A program made the translations under genes and the position numbers. Source: Verrucomicrobiota bacterium (GTDB taxonomy: Bacteria; Verrucomicrobiota; Kiritimatiellia; CAIVKH01). From it: 64,000 nucleotides of DNA. The DNA is taken from the NCBI GenBank assembly GCA_024233345.1, contig JACKPT010000001.1:62001-126000 (forward strand), read 5' to 3'. Of this stretch, positions 31,359 to 38,904 are shown piece after piece (positions within the stretch are counted from its first letter, which is position 1; each line of letters starts with the position of its first letter). The notes below the pieces were generated by a model. That model made no database searches and was not told the DNA's origin. It saw only the letters and a list, made by a program, of their open reading frames with translations.

Positions 31359-34300
31359 ATGAGAAAATGGCTGTGCGGCGTGATGTGTCTGGTTCTAAAG
31401 GGGGGCGGGGTGTCGGCGCAGGTGGTCACGTCGATTTGGATTGGAGGCTCCGCGGGTTGGAACATGGCCGGGAATTGGGATCCGAGCGGGGTACCTGCGG
31501 CGGCCAACGAAACCCGGGTGGAATTCAACGAGGGTGCGGGCGGGACGGTTGATCAGGACACCGGCGTCAGTGTGACGCTGAACCAGATGGTGTTCGGGGC
31601 GGATGCCGGAACGTTTTTGATTGGGGGTGACCCATTGGTTTGGCAATCCGGTCCATCGCCGGATTTTCTGGATCCCCTCATCCAGGTGTCCTCGCTGAAT
31701 CCGCAGATAGTCTCCAACGATCTGGAGCTGTTGAATGAAGTGACGGTTTCCGGGGGTGAGCAGGCTGATTTGACCCTGGCCGGTGTTCTTGAGGGTCCGG
31801 GCTCGATCCTGGTCAACCTGCCAACCGGGGGGCGGGTTCGTTATGGGGAAGGGGTGAAGCGGTACGAGGGTTCGACCCGGGTGGTCAATGGCCAGGTGGA
31901 GTTGGAAACCGAGCACCGGGTCATAGGCAATCTGTTTCTCGAGGCGAGCAATTCGGTTTACACCATAGCCCCGGGCGGTTCGCTCACCCTGCGCTCCAAA
32001 GTGCTGGGTGCGGGTGGGCTGTTGCAGCTCATGGGAGGGATGGTGCTGGTGCAGGCGGGCGGGGGGATCGGGGAGGCGAATACTGATGCGCCGCAGTTCG
32101 CCTGGGATTCCGGCACCTACCGATCCACCAATAGTCACGAGCACCATGCCGAGACGGTTTGGCGGGGCGGGACCTGGACCGGTTCGGTTGGTACACTGGT
32201 CCAGCTTTACCGGCCCTGGGTGCTGGAAGGCCCGGGCAATAAGCAGTTGCAGCGATGGGTCCGTACGGCCTCGAACACAGCGGGGATCACCTGGGCAGAG
32301 GGCACCATTTTGGCCAACAGCAATGGCATCCTTTCACTGGATGAGGCGGCCGCATTGACCATCACCGGAAACGACGTTTGGGAGGGGGGGGCAATTCTGA
32401 TCGGTACGTCGTCGGCTCTGGTTAAGGATGGCGGGTTTGGCGAGACGATGGTGGACGGATTTCTGGAAAACGATGGGCGGGTGGAGGCACATACTGGAAC
32501 CCTGCGCCTGGGTGGCGGGGGCAGCGGTTCGCATGCCGGGGTGTTCGCGGCTGAGGGGGGCGGGGTCCTGCTCCTGTTTGACGGCGGTGTGCATGATCTG
32601 TCTGATGGCGGTACGCTGGTCGCGGATAACGGAGCGGCCATTCGGGTGGAGGCGGGGGCAGCCCTGACCTTTGCCGCCGGGCCGCGGCTCGCGGCCACTG
32701 ATGCCGAGATCGCGGTGCGGGGCGCGACGGTGGACAGCATGGGCCACGTCGTGGCGACCTTGACCAACGGGGTGTTGCGGTTCGCAGGCAGTGCGCTGGG
32801 CGGCACGGCGGCCGACCATCTGGAGGTGGTTGGTCCGACCGGAACGGTGATTTGGTTGAATGACGGCTTTGCCGGCAACACGCTGGCCTGCGGGTTGGGC
32901 ACCGCGAATGGCATCAGCCTGCGGTTCGCCACCACCGAGGTGGCCGTGGCCTCGGGTGTCGGCATTCTGGCCGCCGGACCGTTATGGTTGGAGTCGGCGG
33001 TGTTATCGGTGACGAATGGAGCCGCGGCACTGATGGCGAGCGGCACATTGCCGATCCAGGTCCGAAGTGGTTTCAACCGATTGGATCCGGCTTTGCATTT
33101 GACCAACCGTCCCCTTGATGTGGCTGGCGCCTCGCTGGAACTGGGGGGTGGGGGAACGCTCACCGCGCCGATCTCGGTGACCAACGGCGCCCTGACCCTG
33201 GCCCGCGGGGTTTTTATTTCCGACCTCAACCAGCCGTTACCGCCCCTGCATCTGGATAACGGTATGGTCTCAATCGAGTCAAATGCCACATGGCAGTTGG
33301 TCCGGACATTCGGGAACCAAGTGTACGGGATCAGTGAGCAGCCGGGGAGTGTCAACGGGTTCCGCCTGGCCAACGGGATCTTGGACCACGGTTCCGTATC
33401 CTTCACCCTGGAGCCTCCATTTACCTGGTCGGGTGGGGTCTTGTCCGGTGAGGCCCTGTTCATCGCCAAGTCCAATCTATTCCTCACCGGTCCGGACCAG
33501 TGCACGATCAGCAACAGCGCAGTCTTCTTCGAGGCACAATCGGTGATCGATGGCGGCACGCTGGTGATGGATGGATCGGCCGCTCTGGCCGCCGGCAACG
33601 GGTTCTCTCCGCTGGTGGTCAGCAACGGGGCGGTCATCGTCGGCACCACCACGAACGGGTTGTTGCTCTTGTACACCAATATTTTTGACGGAACGGCGGG
33701 CGCGCTGACCTTCGCGGTTCCGATGGCGCTTTCCGGTTCGGTGCAGGTCGAGGGCGAGACGGTGTTGGCCGCCGATTCGACCTACTGGCGGGCGGGGTTG
33801 GATGCCCATGCGGGTTTGTTTGAACTGGCGGACGGAGCGACGCTGCGGCTCGCGGGTGGTGAGCAGCGGTTTGTCGATGGTGGCGGCTGGAGTCGGGTCC
33901 CATCGTTTGCCGGGGCCACTGGCACCCCGCGGGTGGTGATCGACGGGGCCGACGTGCGGGGCGAGACGACCATCGGCGATTTCGCGGTGGATCTGGAACT
34001 GACGGCAGGAAGTTTCGGCGGATTCTTCACCAATGCCACGGACTTCAACAACCTCAACACCCTCGCATTCACCTGGTCTGGTGGCGACTTCGTGGGGGGA
34101 ACCCTGTCCAACATTGCCCATACCCAAGTAAGTACCGACCAGAATACCAATCTTATCCGGGTGGTTGGCGCGGGAACCAAGGGCATCGCCGGGCGCACGG
34201 TCGGGTTTCTCAGCCTCACCGAGTGGGAGGGAACCGGGACGGTGGCGATGACATCGGTGAGCAACCGCACGGCAACATGGAATTTTCAAAACGGCCTGAC

Positions 34301-36062
34301 CGTGAAGGGAGCAGCCACCGTGGCCGGCACACCGAGCCAGTTGGTGCGCCTGTTCAACAACGGGACCTTGACTCTGGAGACGGCAGCCACGTTGCGGGTG
34401 GAGACCGGGTTTTCGGCGACCGAGCGGGACATCTGGTTGGACGAGCGCTCTGCGCTGGTGTTGCAGGGAGGCGGGATGTTGTTGAACAACCACCTATACT
34501 CGCCCTCCAACGGGGTGATCTCCTTCGAGGGCGGTCAGTACGAGGTTGGGAACCTACAGGTAGTGGCGGGCAACGTCACCGACGACACATTCCGGGTTCA
34601 GGCGTTGCTGGCATATCCGGATGGATTGGCGATGGCGGATGCCAACAGCGGGGATTTCAACCTGCGGTTCATCTCCGGCGCGATGAGCGCCTCGAACCTG
34701 GTCCGTTTCGCCACCGGGCGCTTTGCCTGGCAGGGTGGGATCTTTCGACCGGTCGCACCCCTTGACGCCACTCAGTACCCGGTCTTCGTGTGGGGGGACG
34801 GCAAGGGGCCGGCCGCCTCGGCGGTGTTGTCGGGGGGCGACAAGCAGGTGTTGTTCGCCCGGGTGGTGCTTCCGAAGGCGGAATGGACCGCCGGAAACCT
34901 TGTGTTGGAGGGCGAGGTGGCGCGCACTGCGGAGGTGTTTTTCGCCGGCGGCCTGGTGAGCGAGGGCACGCAAGTCGTGCAGTCGGTGTCTTCCAATCAT
35001 GCGAGCGTTCTGTTCATCGCCAATGATTGGTTGCATCGAGGCGGGGATATGGATGTGCAGGCGGAACTTTCCATGTTCAGCGAAAGTGGTTTGCTGGTGG
35101 ATACCGGGGCGGTGATGCGCCTGGCCGGCGGGGGGCGATTGCTGGGGATGAGCGAGGCGGTCATCGACGGTTCCCTGGTGGTGGATTCACCGGTCACCTA
35201 CACGCACATGAACGGAGATCCGTTGTTGATCACGACCAATGGGCGGTTGTCCGGGACCGGATGGTTCGACGGCACGGTGGCGGTGGACGGCACGCTCGCC
35301 CCCGGAGATTCGACCGGAATCCTGACTGTCAGCAATATCAGCCTCGGCGCCGACAGCGTGTATGACTGGGAATTGTACAACTGGGCCAAGGGTCCAGGGG
35401 AGGGCTTCGATCAATTGGCGGTAAGCGGGTGGGCCGCGATCAGTAACGGCATGACCATCCGGATCAGTGTGCCGACCTACATCGAGGATTTCACCGGCGA
35501 GGACCGCACCTTCGAGATCCTCACCAGCACCAACGCCATTTTCCTGTCGTCGGTTACCAACGTTATCATTGATCAAAGCGGCGCCCGATCGGCCTCGGGC
35601 GGTCGGTGGGAACTGGTGCATACCAACAACAGTTTGTTTCTCAACTACAGCCTCGATCCGTACCGATTGTGGACGGAGAGCAATGGGCTGACCGGGGCGG
35701 AAGCCCTGTTCACCGCCGATCCGGACGGTGATTTCTGGAACAATGGGATCGAGTTCGTGTTCGGTACGAGTCCGACCAATGCCGCGTCGGGGGGGGGCGG
35801 TTTGACGATCCGTCTGCACCAGACGGGGCTTGGCGACTACGCGCTGTTCACGTACCCGACCAGCAAGCAGAGCGTTTATCTCAACCCGCGGCTGCTGCTG
35901 CGGACCGAAGTTGACGGCACCGATCAGACCATCTTGTCCGGGGTGAATGGGGTCAGTGTGGTGCTCCGGCCCGATGTGCCCACGCCGGCCTTCCTCCAGG
36001 TCGAGGTCTATGTACCGGCCACCGCACCAGTGCGGTTCGGGCATGTATGGGTGGTGCGGTAA
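31359..36062 (+). CDS. Giant secreted repeat protein (autotransporter-like passenger, no barrel)
   Basis: 1567 residues. An N-terminal signal peptide (1-20) is followed by 'WIGGSAGWNMAGNWDPSGVP', the opening of many autotransporter-associated beta-helix proteins. The body is a long, low-complexity Gly/Thr/Asn/Val-rich series resembling parallel beta-helix rungs ('GTLRLGGGGSG', 'DGSLVVDSPVTY', 'LSGTGWFDGTVAVDG'), with few Lys and almost no Cys. No C-terminal beta-barrel is present. The last 130 residues contain 'DPDGDFWNNGIEFVFGTSPTN', a calcium-binding-like segment common at the C-termini of secreted verrucomicrobial proteins. Surface adhesion or polysaccharide binding is a guess. Flanked by direct copies of the composite repeat. 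Possibly secreted by the T2SS at 57-64 kb. Confidence 0.85.
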   Translation: MRKWLCGVMCLVLKGGGVSAQVVTSIWIGGSAGWNMAGNWDPSGVPAAANETRVEFNEGAGGTVDQDTGVSVTLNQMVFGADAGTFLIGGDPLVWQSGPSPDFLDPLIQVSSLNPQIVSNDLELLNEVTVSGGEQADLTLAGVLEGPGSILVNLPTGGRVRYGEGVKRYEGSTRVVNGQVELETEHRVIGNLFLEASNSVYTIAPGGSLTLRSKVLGAGGLLQLMGGMVLVQAGGGIGEANTDAPQFAWDSGTYRSTNSHEHHAETVWRGGTWTGSVGTLVQLYRPWVLEGPGNKQLQRWVRTASNTAGITWAEGTILANSNGILSLDEAAALTITGNDVWEGGAILIGTSSALVKDGGFGETMVDGFLENDGRVEAHTGTLRLGGGGSGSHAGVFAAEGGGVLLLFDGGVHDLSDGGTLVADNGAAIRVEAGAALTFAAGPRLAATDAEIAVRGATVDSMGHVVATLTNGVLRFAGSALGGTAADHLEVVGPTGTVIWLNDGFAGNTLACGLGTANGISLRFATTEVAVASGVGILAAGPLWLESAVLSVTNGAAALMASGTLPIQVRSGFNRLDPALHLTNRPLDVAGASLELGGGGTLTAPISVTNGALTLARGVFISDLNQPLPPLHLDNGMVSIESNATWQLVRTFGNQVYGISEQPGSVNGFRLANGILDHGSVSFTLEPPFTWSGGVLSGEALFIAKSNLFLTGPDQCTISNSAVFFEAQSVIDGGTLVMDGSAALAAGNGFSPLVVSNGAVIVGTTTNGLLLLYTNIFDGTAGALTFAVPMALSGSVQVEGETVLAADSTYWRAGLDAHAGLFELADGATLRLAGGEQRFVDGGGWSRVPSFAGATGTPRVVIDGADVRGETTIGDFAVDLELTAGSFGGFFTNATDFNNLNTLAFTWSGGDFVGGTLSNIAHTQVSTDQNTNLIRVVGAGTKGIAGRTVGFLSLTEWEGTGTVAMTSVSNRTATWNFQNGLTVKGAATVAGTPSQLVRLFNNGTLTLETAATLRVETGFSATERDIWLDERSALVLQGGGMLLNNHLYSPSNGVISFEGGQYEVGNLQVVAGNVTDDTFRVQALLAYPDGLAMADANSGDFNLRFISGAMSASNLVRFATGRFAWQGGIFRPVAPLDATQYPVFVWGDGKGPAASAVLSGGDKQVLFARVVLPKAEWTAGNLVLEGEVARTAEVFFAGGLVSEGTQVVQSVSSNHASVLFIANDWLHRGGDMDVQAELSMFSESGLLVDTGAVMRLAGGGRLLGMSEAVIDGSLVVDSPVTYTHMNGDPLLITTNGRLSGTGWFDGTVAVDGTLAPGDSTGILTVSNISLGADSVYDWELYNWAKGPGEGFDQLAVSGWAAISNGMTIRISVPTYIEDFTGEDRTFEILTSTNAIFLSSVTNVIIDQSGARSASGGRWELVHTNNSLFLNYSLDPYRLWTESNGLTGAEALFTADPDGDFWNNGIEFVFGTSPTNAASGGGGLTIRLHQTGLGDYALFTYPTSKQSVYLNPRLLLRTEVDGTDQTILSGVNGVSVVLRPDVPTPAFLQVEVYVPATAPVRFGHVWVVR

Positions 36063-36142
36063 CATACCGGAGCGCTCATCCGCACCAGCCGGTGCGGGTT
36101 GTCCTTCTCCCACGAACAGCGGGAAGCGTCGGTCCCCAAAGG

Positions 36143-36217
36143 GTAGCGCCGATTTCCATATCGGCGACTTACCCCGCCCACCGGAACAGCCAGCGCCCAT
36201 TCGGAGATGGGCGCTAC
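36143..36217. repeat. REP doublet C (BIME-like)
   Basis: GTAG + CGCCGAT-TTCCAT-ATCGGCG, a 25-base linker, then GCGCCCAT-TCGGAG-ATGGGCGC + CTAC. Both halves are intact; this and copy D are the best-preserved copies. Confidence 0.8.
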
Positions 36218-36220
36218 GCG

Positions 36221-36437
36221 CGAGGGCGCGAGGGGTCGGACAATGATTGATTTCCCTTGTCGCCACATTCCTTCTTCTCTGCGCTCTCTGTGTCCTCTGT
36301 GGTGAATCCAACGCCGCTTCAACCACAGAGGTCACAGAGAAACACAGAGGCGGGGAGGACTCGCCCGATCCTAATCGTAATCGTCTCCTGGTCAGAGGAT
36401 TACGATTATGATTACGAGTAGAAGTACGATTACGAAG
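36221..36437. repeat. Composite repeat, copy 2
   Basis: Starts with GCGCGAGGGGTCGGACAATG, continues through the CTCTGTG...CACAGAG inverted repeat and the GAGGACTCGCCCGATCC linker, and ends in ATTACG tracts. Directly follows REP doublet C. Confidence 0.8.
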
Positions 36438-36514
36438 GTGTGTCGAATGATGCCGTCAGACTCTGTTTCCCTTGAGTTGATCCATTGCCATTCTCCCTAC
36501 ATTCTCCCTCCGAG

Positions 36515-36590
36515 TGTAGCGCCGATTTCCATATCGGCGACTTACCCCGCCCGCCGAAACAGCCAGCGCCCATTCGGAGATGGGCGCTAT
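36515..36590. repeat. REP doublet D (BIME-like)
   Basis: Nearly identical to doublet C: GTAG + CGCCGAT-TTCCAT-ATCGGCG, linker with 'CCGCCGAAACAGCCA', then GCGCCCAT-TCGGAG-ATGGGCGC + CTAT (one change from CTAC). Confidence 0.8.
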
Positions 36591-36647
36591 GCACGAGGGA
36601 GCACGGGGCGCGCGGCTGGGCGCGAGGGGGCTGAGGCGCGAGGGGTA

Positions 36648-36958
36648 GGCGCGAGGGGTCGGACAATGATTAATTCGCCCTTGTCGCCACATTCCTTCTT
36701 CTCTGCGCTCTCTGTGTCCTCTGTGGTGAACCCAACGCCGCTTCAACCACAGAGGTCACAGAGAAACACAGAGGAGGGGAGGACTCGCCCGATCCTAATC
36801 GTAATCCTAATCGTAATCGTCTCCTGGTCAGAGGATTACGATTATGATTACGAGTAGGAGTACGATTACGAAGCGGGGCGCGAGGGGTCGGACAATGATT
36901 GATTTATGCATAATTACATTTCGGTCAACCGATTACGATTAGGATTACGATTACGATC
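36648..36958. repeat. Composite repeat, copy 3 with extended ATTACG tract
   Basis: Same order as copy 2, followed by a second GCGCGAGGGGTCGGACAATG and another run of ATTACG/CGTAAT hexamers to 36958. The extra tail suggests partial duplication within the repeat. Confidence 0.8.
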
Positions 36959-37082
36959 AGGCGCTGTAGTGGTGTGAATTGGGGTCAGGCCATGTGGGGC
37001 CTTTCCCGTGGGCTTCTCTCTGTCGGTTGAACAGACGATGAGGGAGGTGGGGATTTTCCTTGCCACAGCGCCAGAGATTGCG

Positions 37083-37104
37083 TACTTGCGAATATATGCA
37101 AGTA
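37083..37104. promoter_or_regulatory. Putative ArsR operator upstream of the DUF302 gene
   Basis: Perfect inverted repeat: arms TACTTGC and GCAAGTA, spacer of eight bases (GAATATAT). The AT-rich spacer could hold the -10 box. The outer arms TACTTG/CAAGTA are the same as in the palindrome at the ArsR gene start (37738-37751), so one regulator probably binds both. It lies 50 bases upstream of the ATG at 37155. Confidence 0.6.
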
Positions 37105-37154
37105 GTGGGCGGTGCGGGTATCGCCCGGATCATCCATGGAAAGGAAAGAGAAAC

Positions 37155-37634
37155 ATGAGCAAGGTGCGTGGTGTGGTATTGGGGGGACTGGCGGGAGTGG
37201 CATTGGCGGCGGCGGCGGGCATTCATTTCATGCCGGGCCTGATATTGACGGAGCAACCGAGCCCGTTCGGGGTCGAGGAGACTGTGGCGAAACTTCAGCA
37301 AAAGGCGGTGGACATGGGATGGGTGGTTTCCGGGGTGATTCCGTTGAATGACTCAGTGAAAAAGCACGGCGGGGGCGATCTGCCGCCGGTACGGTTGATC
37401 AATTTGTGTCAGGCGAATCACGCCTTTAGCATCCTGCAGGAAGACGCAAACAAAGTTCTTTCCGTCATGATGCCCTGCACCATCAGCGTGTATGAAAAGA
37501 CGGATGGGAAAACCTATGTAGGAACGATGAATGCCGGATTGTTGGGGAAGATGTTCGGGGGGACGGTAGCCCGGGTCATGGGGGGCGAGGTGGCGGCCCA
37601 GCAAAAGGAATTTCTGTCCGCCCTTCAGGAATAG
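37155..37634 (+). CDS. DUF302 family protein, membrane-anchored
   Basis: 159 residues: an N-terminal hydrophobic helix (6-28), then a DUF302 domain with 'GVEETVAKLQQKAVDMGWVVSG', 'LINLCQANHAFSIL' and 'VMMPCTISVYEKTDGKTYVGTMN'. DUF302 proteins are found near sulfur-oxidation and sulfide-response genes, but their chemistry is unknown. The ATG at 37155 follows GGAAAGAG; an upstream in-frame start would overlap the operator. It shares palindromic control sites with the ArsR-led sulfur operon that follows. Confidence 0.85.
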   Translation: MSKVRGVVLGGLAGVALAAAAGIHFMPGLILTEQPSPFGVEETVAKLQQKAVDMGWVVSGVIPLNDSVKKHGGGDLPPVRLINLCQANHAFSILQEDANKVLSVMMPCTISVYEKTDGKTYVGTMNAGLLGKMFGGTVARVMGGEVAAQQKEFLSALQE

Positions 37635-37706
37635 GGGTTTAGGCCCGGGGCCGGTGTGGCGATCCGAAGGGGTGGATAAAAAATCGTCCTCCCGGGAAAA
37701 AAGCAC

Positions 37707-37735
37707 TTGTCGCATTCTCCGTAGTTTCGTATTTA
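37707..37735 (+). promoter_or_regulatory. Predicted sigma-70-type promoter of the arsR-tusA-qmo operon
   Basis: TTGTCG (-35) and TATTTA (-10) with 17-base spacing. The predicted start point, near 37742, is within one or two bases of the GTG at 37743, so the first mRNA may be leaderless if this promoter is used. The palindrome 37738-37751 covers the start point, a classic repressor position. Confidence 0.45.
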
Positions 37736-37737
37736 CG

Positions 37738-37751
37738 TACTTGTGCAAGTA
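37738..37751. promoter_or_regulatory. Palindromic operator over the arsR start codon
   Basis: TACTTGTGCAAGTA: six-base arms TACTTG/CAAGTA with two central bases. It includes the GTG start of the ArsR gene. The same arms occur upstream of the DUF302 gene. Negative autoregulation is the simplest reading. Confidence 0.6.
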
Positions 37752-38096
37752 AACAACCAGCGTTTATACGAGCTGCATGCCGAATTGTGCAGCACCATGG
37801 CCAACCCGAAGCGGTTGGCGATCCTGGAGTCCCTCCATGCCGGCGAGAAGAGTGTCACGGATATTGCCGAGGGAACCGGCACGCCGATCACCACGGTCAG
37901 TCAGCACCTGCGACTGTTGCGTGACAAGCATGTGGTGGTGACCCGCAAGGAAGGGCAGACGGTGTTTTACCGGTTGCGGGATCCGCGCATGGTCGATGCC
38001 TGCCACCTGATCCGTTCGGTACTCGTCGACGGGATGCGGGCTCACGGGGAGATGCTCGGGGATCTCGCTCCATCGAAACGCAAGCGCAAAACCTGA
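37743..38096 (+). CDS. ArsR/SmtB-family transcriptional repressor
   Basis: 117 residues with a winged helix: 'MANPKRLAILESLHAGEKSVTDIAEGTGTPITTVSQHLRLLRDKHVVVTRKEGQTVFYRL'. The alpha-3N metal motif CVC is absent. Two cysteines (Cys16 in helix 1 and Cys87 in the last helix) remain; sulfide-sensing relatives (SqrR/BigR group) use a reactive cysteine pair, so persulfide sensing is possible. Start is the GTG at 37743, inside its own operator; no ATG upstream fits. It precedes tusA and the Qmo-like genes and likely represses the operon and DUF302. Confidence 0.88.
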   Translation: MQVNNQRLYELHAELCSTMANPKRLAILESLHAGEKSVTDIAEGTGTPITTVSQHLRLLRDKHVVVTRKEGQTVFYRLRDPRMVDACHLIRSVLVDGMRAHGEMLGDLAPSKRKRKT

Positions 38097-38136
38097 TTTG
38101 AACCACAGCAACCAATACACCCCAAAGGAGATCATC

Positions 38137-38391
38137 ATGGACGCAGCAGAATTAGCCGGAGTAACCGCAGACAAAGTTGTCGACGCCCGGGGCACCGCCT
38201 GTCCGGGACCTTTGCTCGAGGCCAAGAAGGCCATGGGCTCAGTGCCGGTCGGCAAAGTGGTCGAAGTGCGCTCGAATGACGCCGGGTCCCGCAAAGACCT
38301 CGTGGTCTGGTCGGGCAAAGTCGGTCATGAATACCTCGGTATGCTCGAAGCCGACGGGTATGACCGCCACATGATCCTGCGCAAGAAATAA
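38137..38391 (+). CDS. tusA: TusA-family sulfur carrier
   Basis: 84 residues with the family motif 'ACPGPLLEAKKAM' near residue 20; its Cys carries persulfide sulfur. Ends 'DRHMILRKK'. AAAGGAG precedes the ATG at 38137; an in-frame TTG at 38098 is not needed. It lies 40 bases after arsR and 22 before the MvhD-like gene. TusA delivers sulfur to DsrE-type proteins and Hdr/Dsr systems, in line with the DsrE proteins encoded later in this operon. Confidence 0.92.
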   Translation: MDAAELAGVTADKVVDARGTACPGPLLEAKKAMGSVPVGKVVEVRSNDAGSRKDLVVWSGKVGHEYLGMLEADGYDRHMILRKK

Positions 38392-38413
38392 GTTTCGTCA
38401 CGAGGATTATCCG

Positions 38414-38887
38414 ATGGCTGATGCTGTCTATCAACCCCGGTTGCTGATGCTTGCCACCCTGTCCTGCGCCTATCCCGGTGCGGACGCGGTGGGCAAGGCG
38501 AGGCTGGAATACTATCCGAATGTCCACATCCTGGGGGTTCCCGCTCCGGTGATGTTTCCCAAAGAATTCTATCTCCGGACCTATGCCAAGGGGTTTGACG
38601 GCATCATCATCGCCGCCTGTGGATCGGATTGTCCCTACAAAAATGCCTACGACCAGCTCGCGGCTCGGATCGACGATCTGGTTCAGGATATGAAACAGGG
38701 GGGTCTGGAAATTGCCCGTATCCGCACTACCGCCATCTGTACCGTCTGCATCAAACCCTTCCTGAAGGAAGTGGAAGAGATGAAGGAAAAACTGGCCCCG
38801 CTGGGGCCGGTCAATCGGGAGATTGCCGCCACGTTGTGGCGGGCGGAGCGAGAAGCCATGAAAACCCGGGCCGCTCAGGTCGCGTAA
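38414..38887 (+). CDS. MvhD/FlpD-like hydrogenase iron-sulfur subunit homologue
   Basis: 157 residues resembling the MvhD family that links an electron donor to HdrA. 'SCAYPGADAVG' near residue 18 and 'ACGSDCPYKNAYD' near residue 69 align with the MvhD motifs, but some usual Cys are missing. The first CxxC has only Cys18, and the mid 'PC.G' position reads 'VPAPV'. Extra Cys109 and Cys112 ('ICTVC') follow. Cluster binding may therefore differ. In sulfate reducers this domain is fused to the C-terminus of QmoB; here it is separate and comes first. Confidence 0.75.
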   Translation: MADAVYQPRLLMLATLSCAYPGADAVGKARLEYYPNVHILGVPAPVMFPKEFYLRTYAKGFDGIIIAACGSDCPYKNAYDQLAARIDDLVQDMKQGGLEIARIRTTAICTVCIKPFLKEVEEMKEKLAPLGPVNREIAATLWRAEREAMKTRAAQVA

Positions 38888-38904
38888 ACAAGGAGTCAGA
38901 ACGC

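Larger units (their letters stand above)
36063..37154. other. Repeat-filled gene-free stretch downstream of the giant gene
   Basis: About 1.1 kb made almost wholly of repeats: REP doublet C, composite repeat copy 2, REP doublet D and composite repeat copy 3, as two head-to-tail REP + composite units. The right 200 bases hold the DUF302 promoter with its palindromic operator. ORFs in this region are translated repeats and are not genes. Confidence 0.75.

Noticed and set aside
32207..33679. A 490-codon minus-strand ORF within the giant secreted-protein gene
   Set aside because: Ser/Pro/Arg-rich reverse translation of repeat-rich coding DNA; no start site or motif.
36408..36857. Short plus-strand ORF in the repeat region
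   Set aside because: Translated REP and CACAGAG repeats; similar peptides appear at each copy because of the DNA repeat, not a gene family.
36228..36958. ATTACG runs considered as a CRISPR array
   Set aside because: Repeats are hexamers without unique spacers of constant length, and no cas genes are near.
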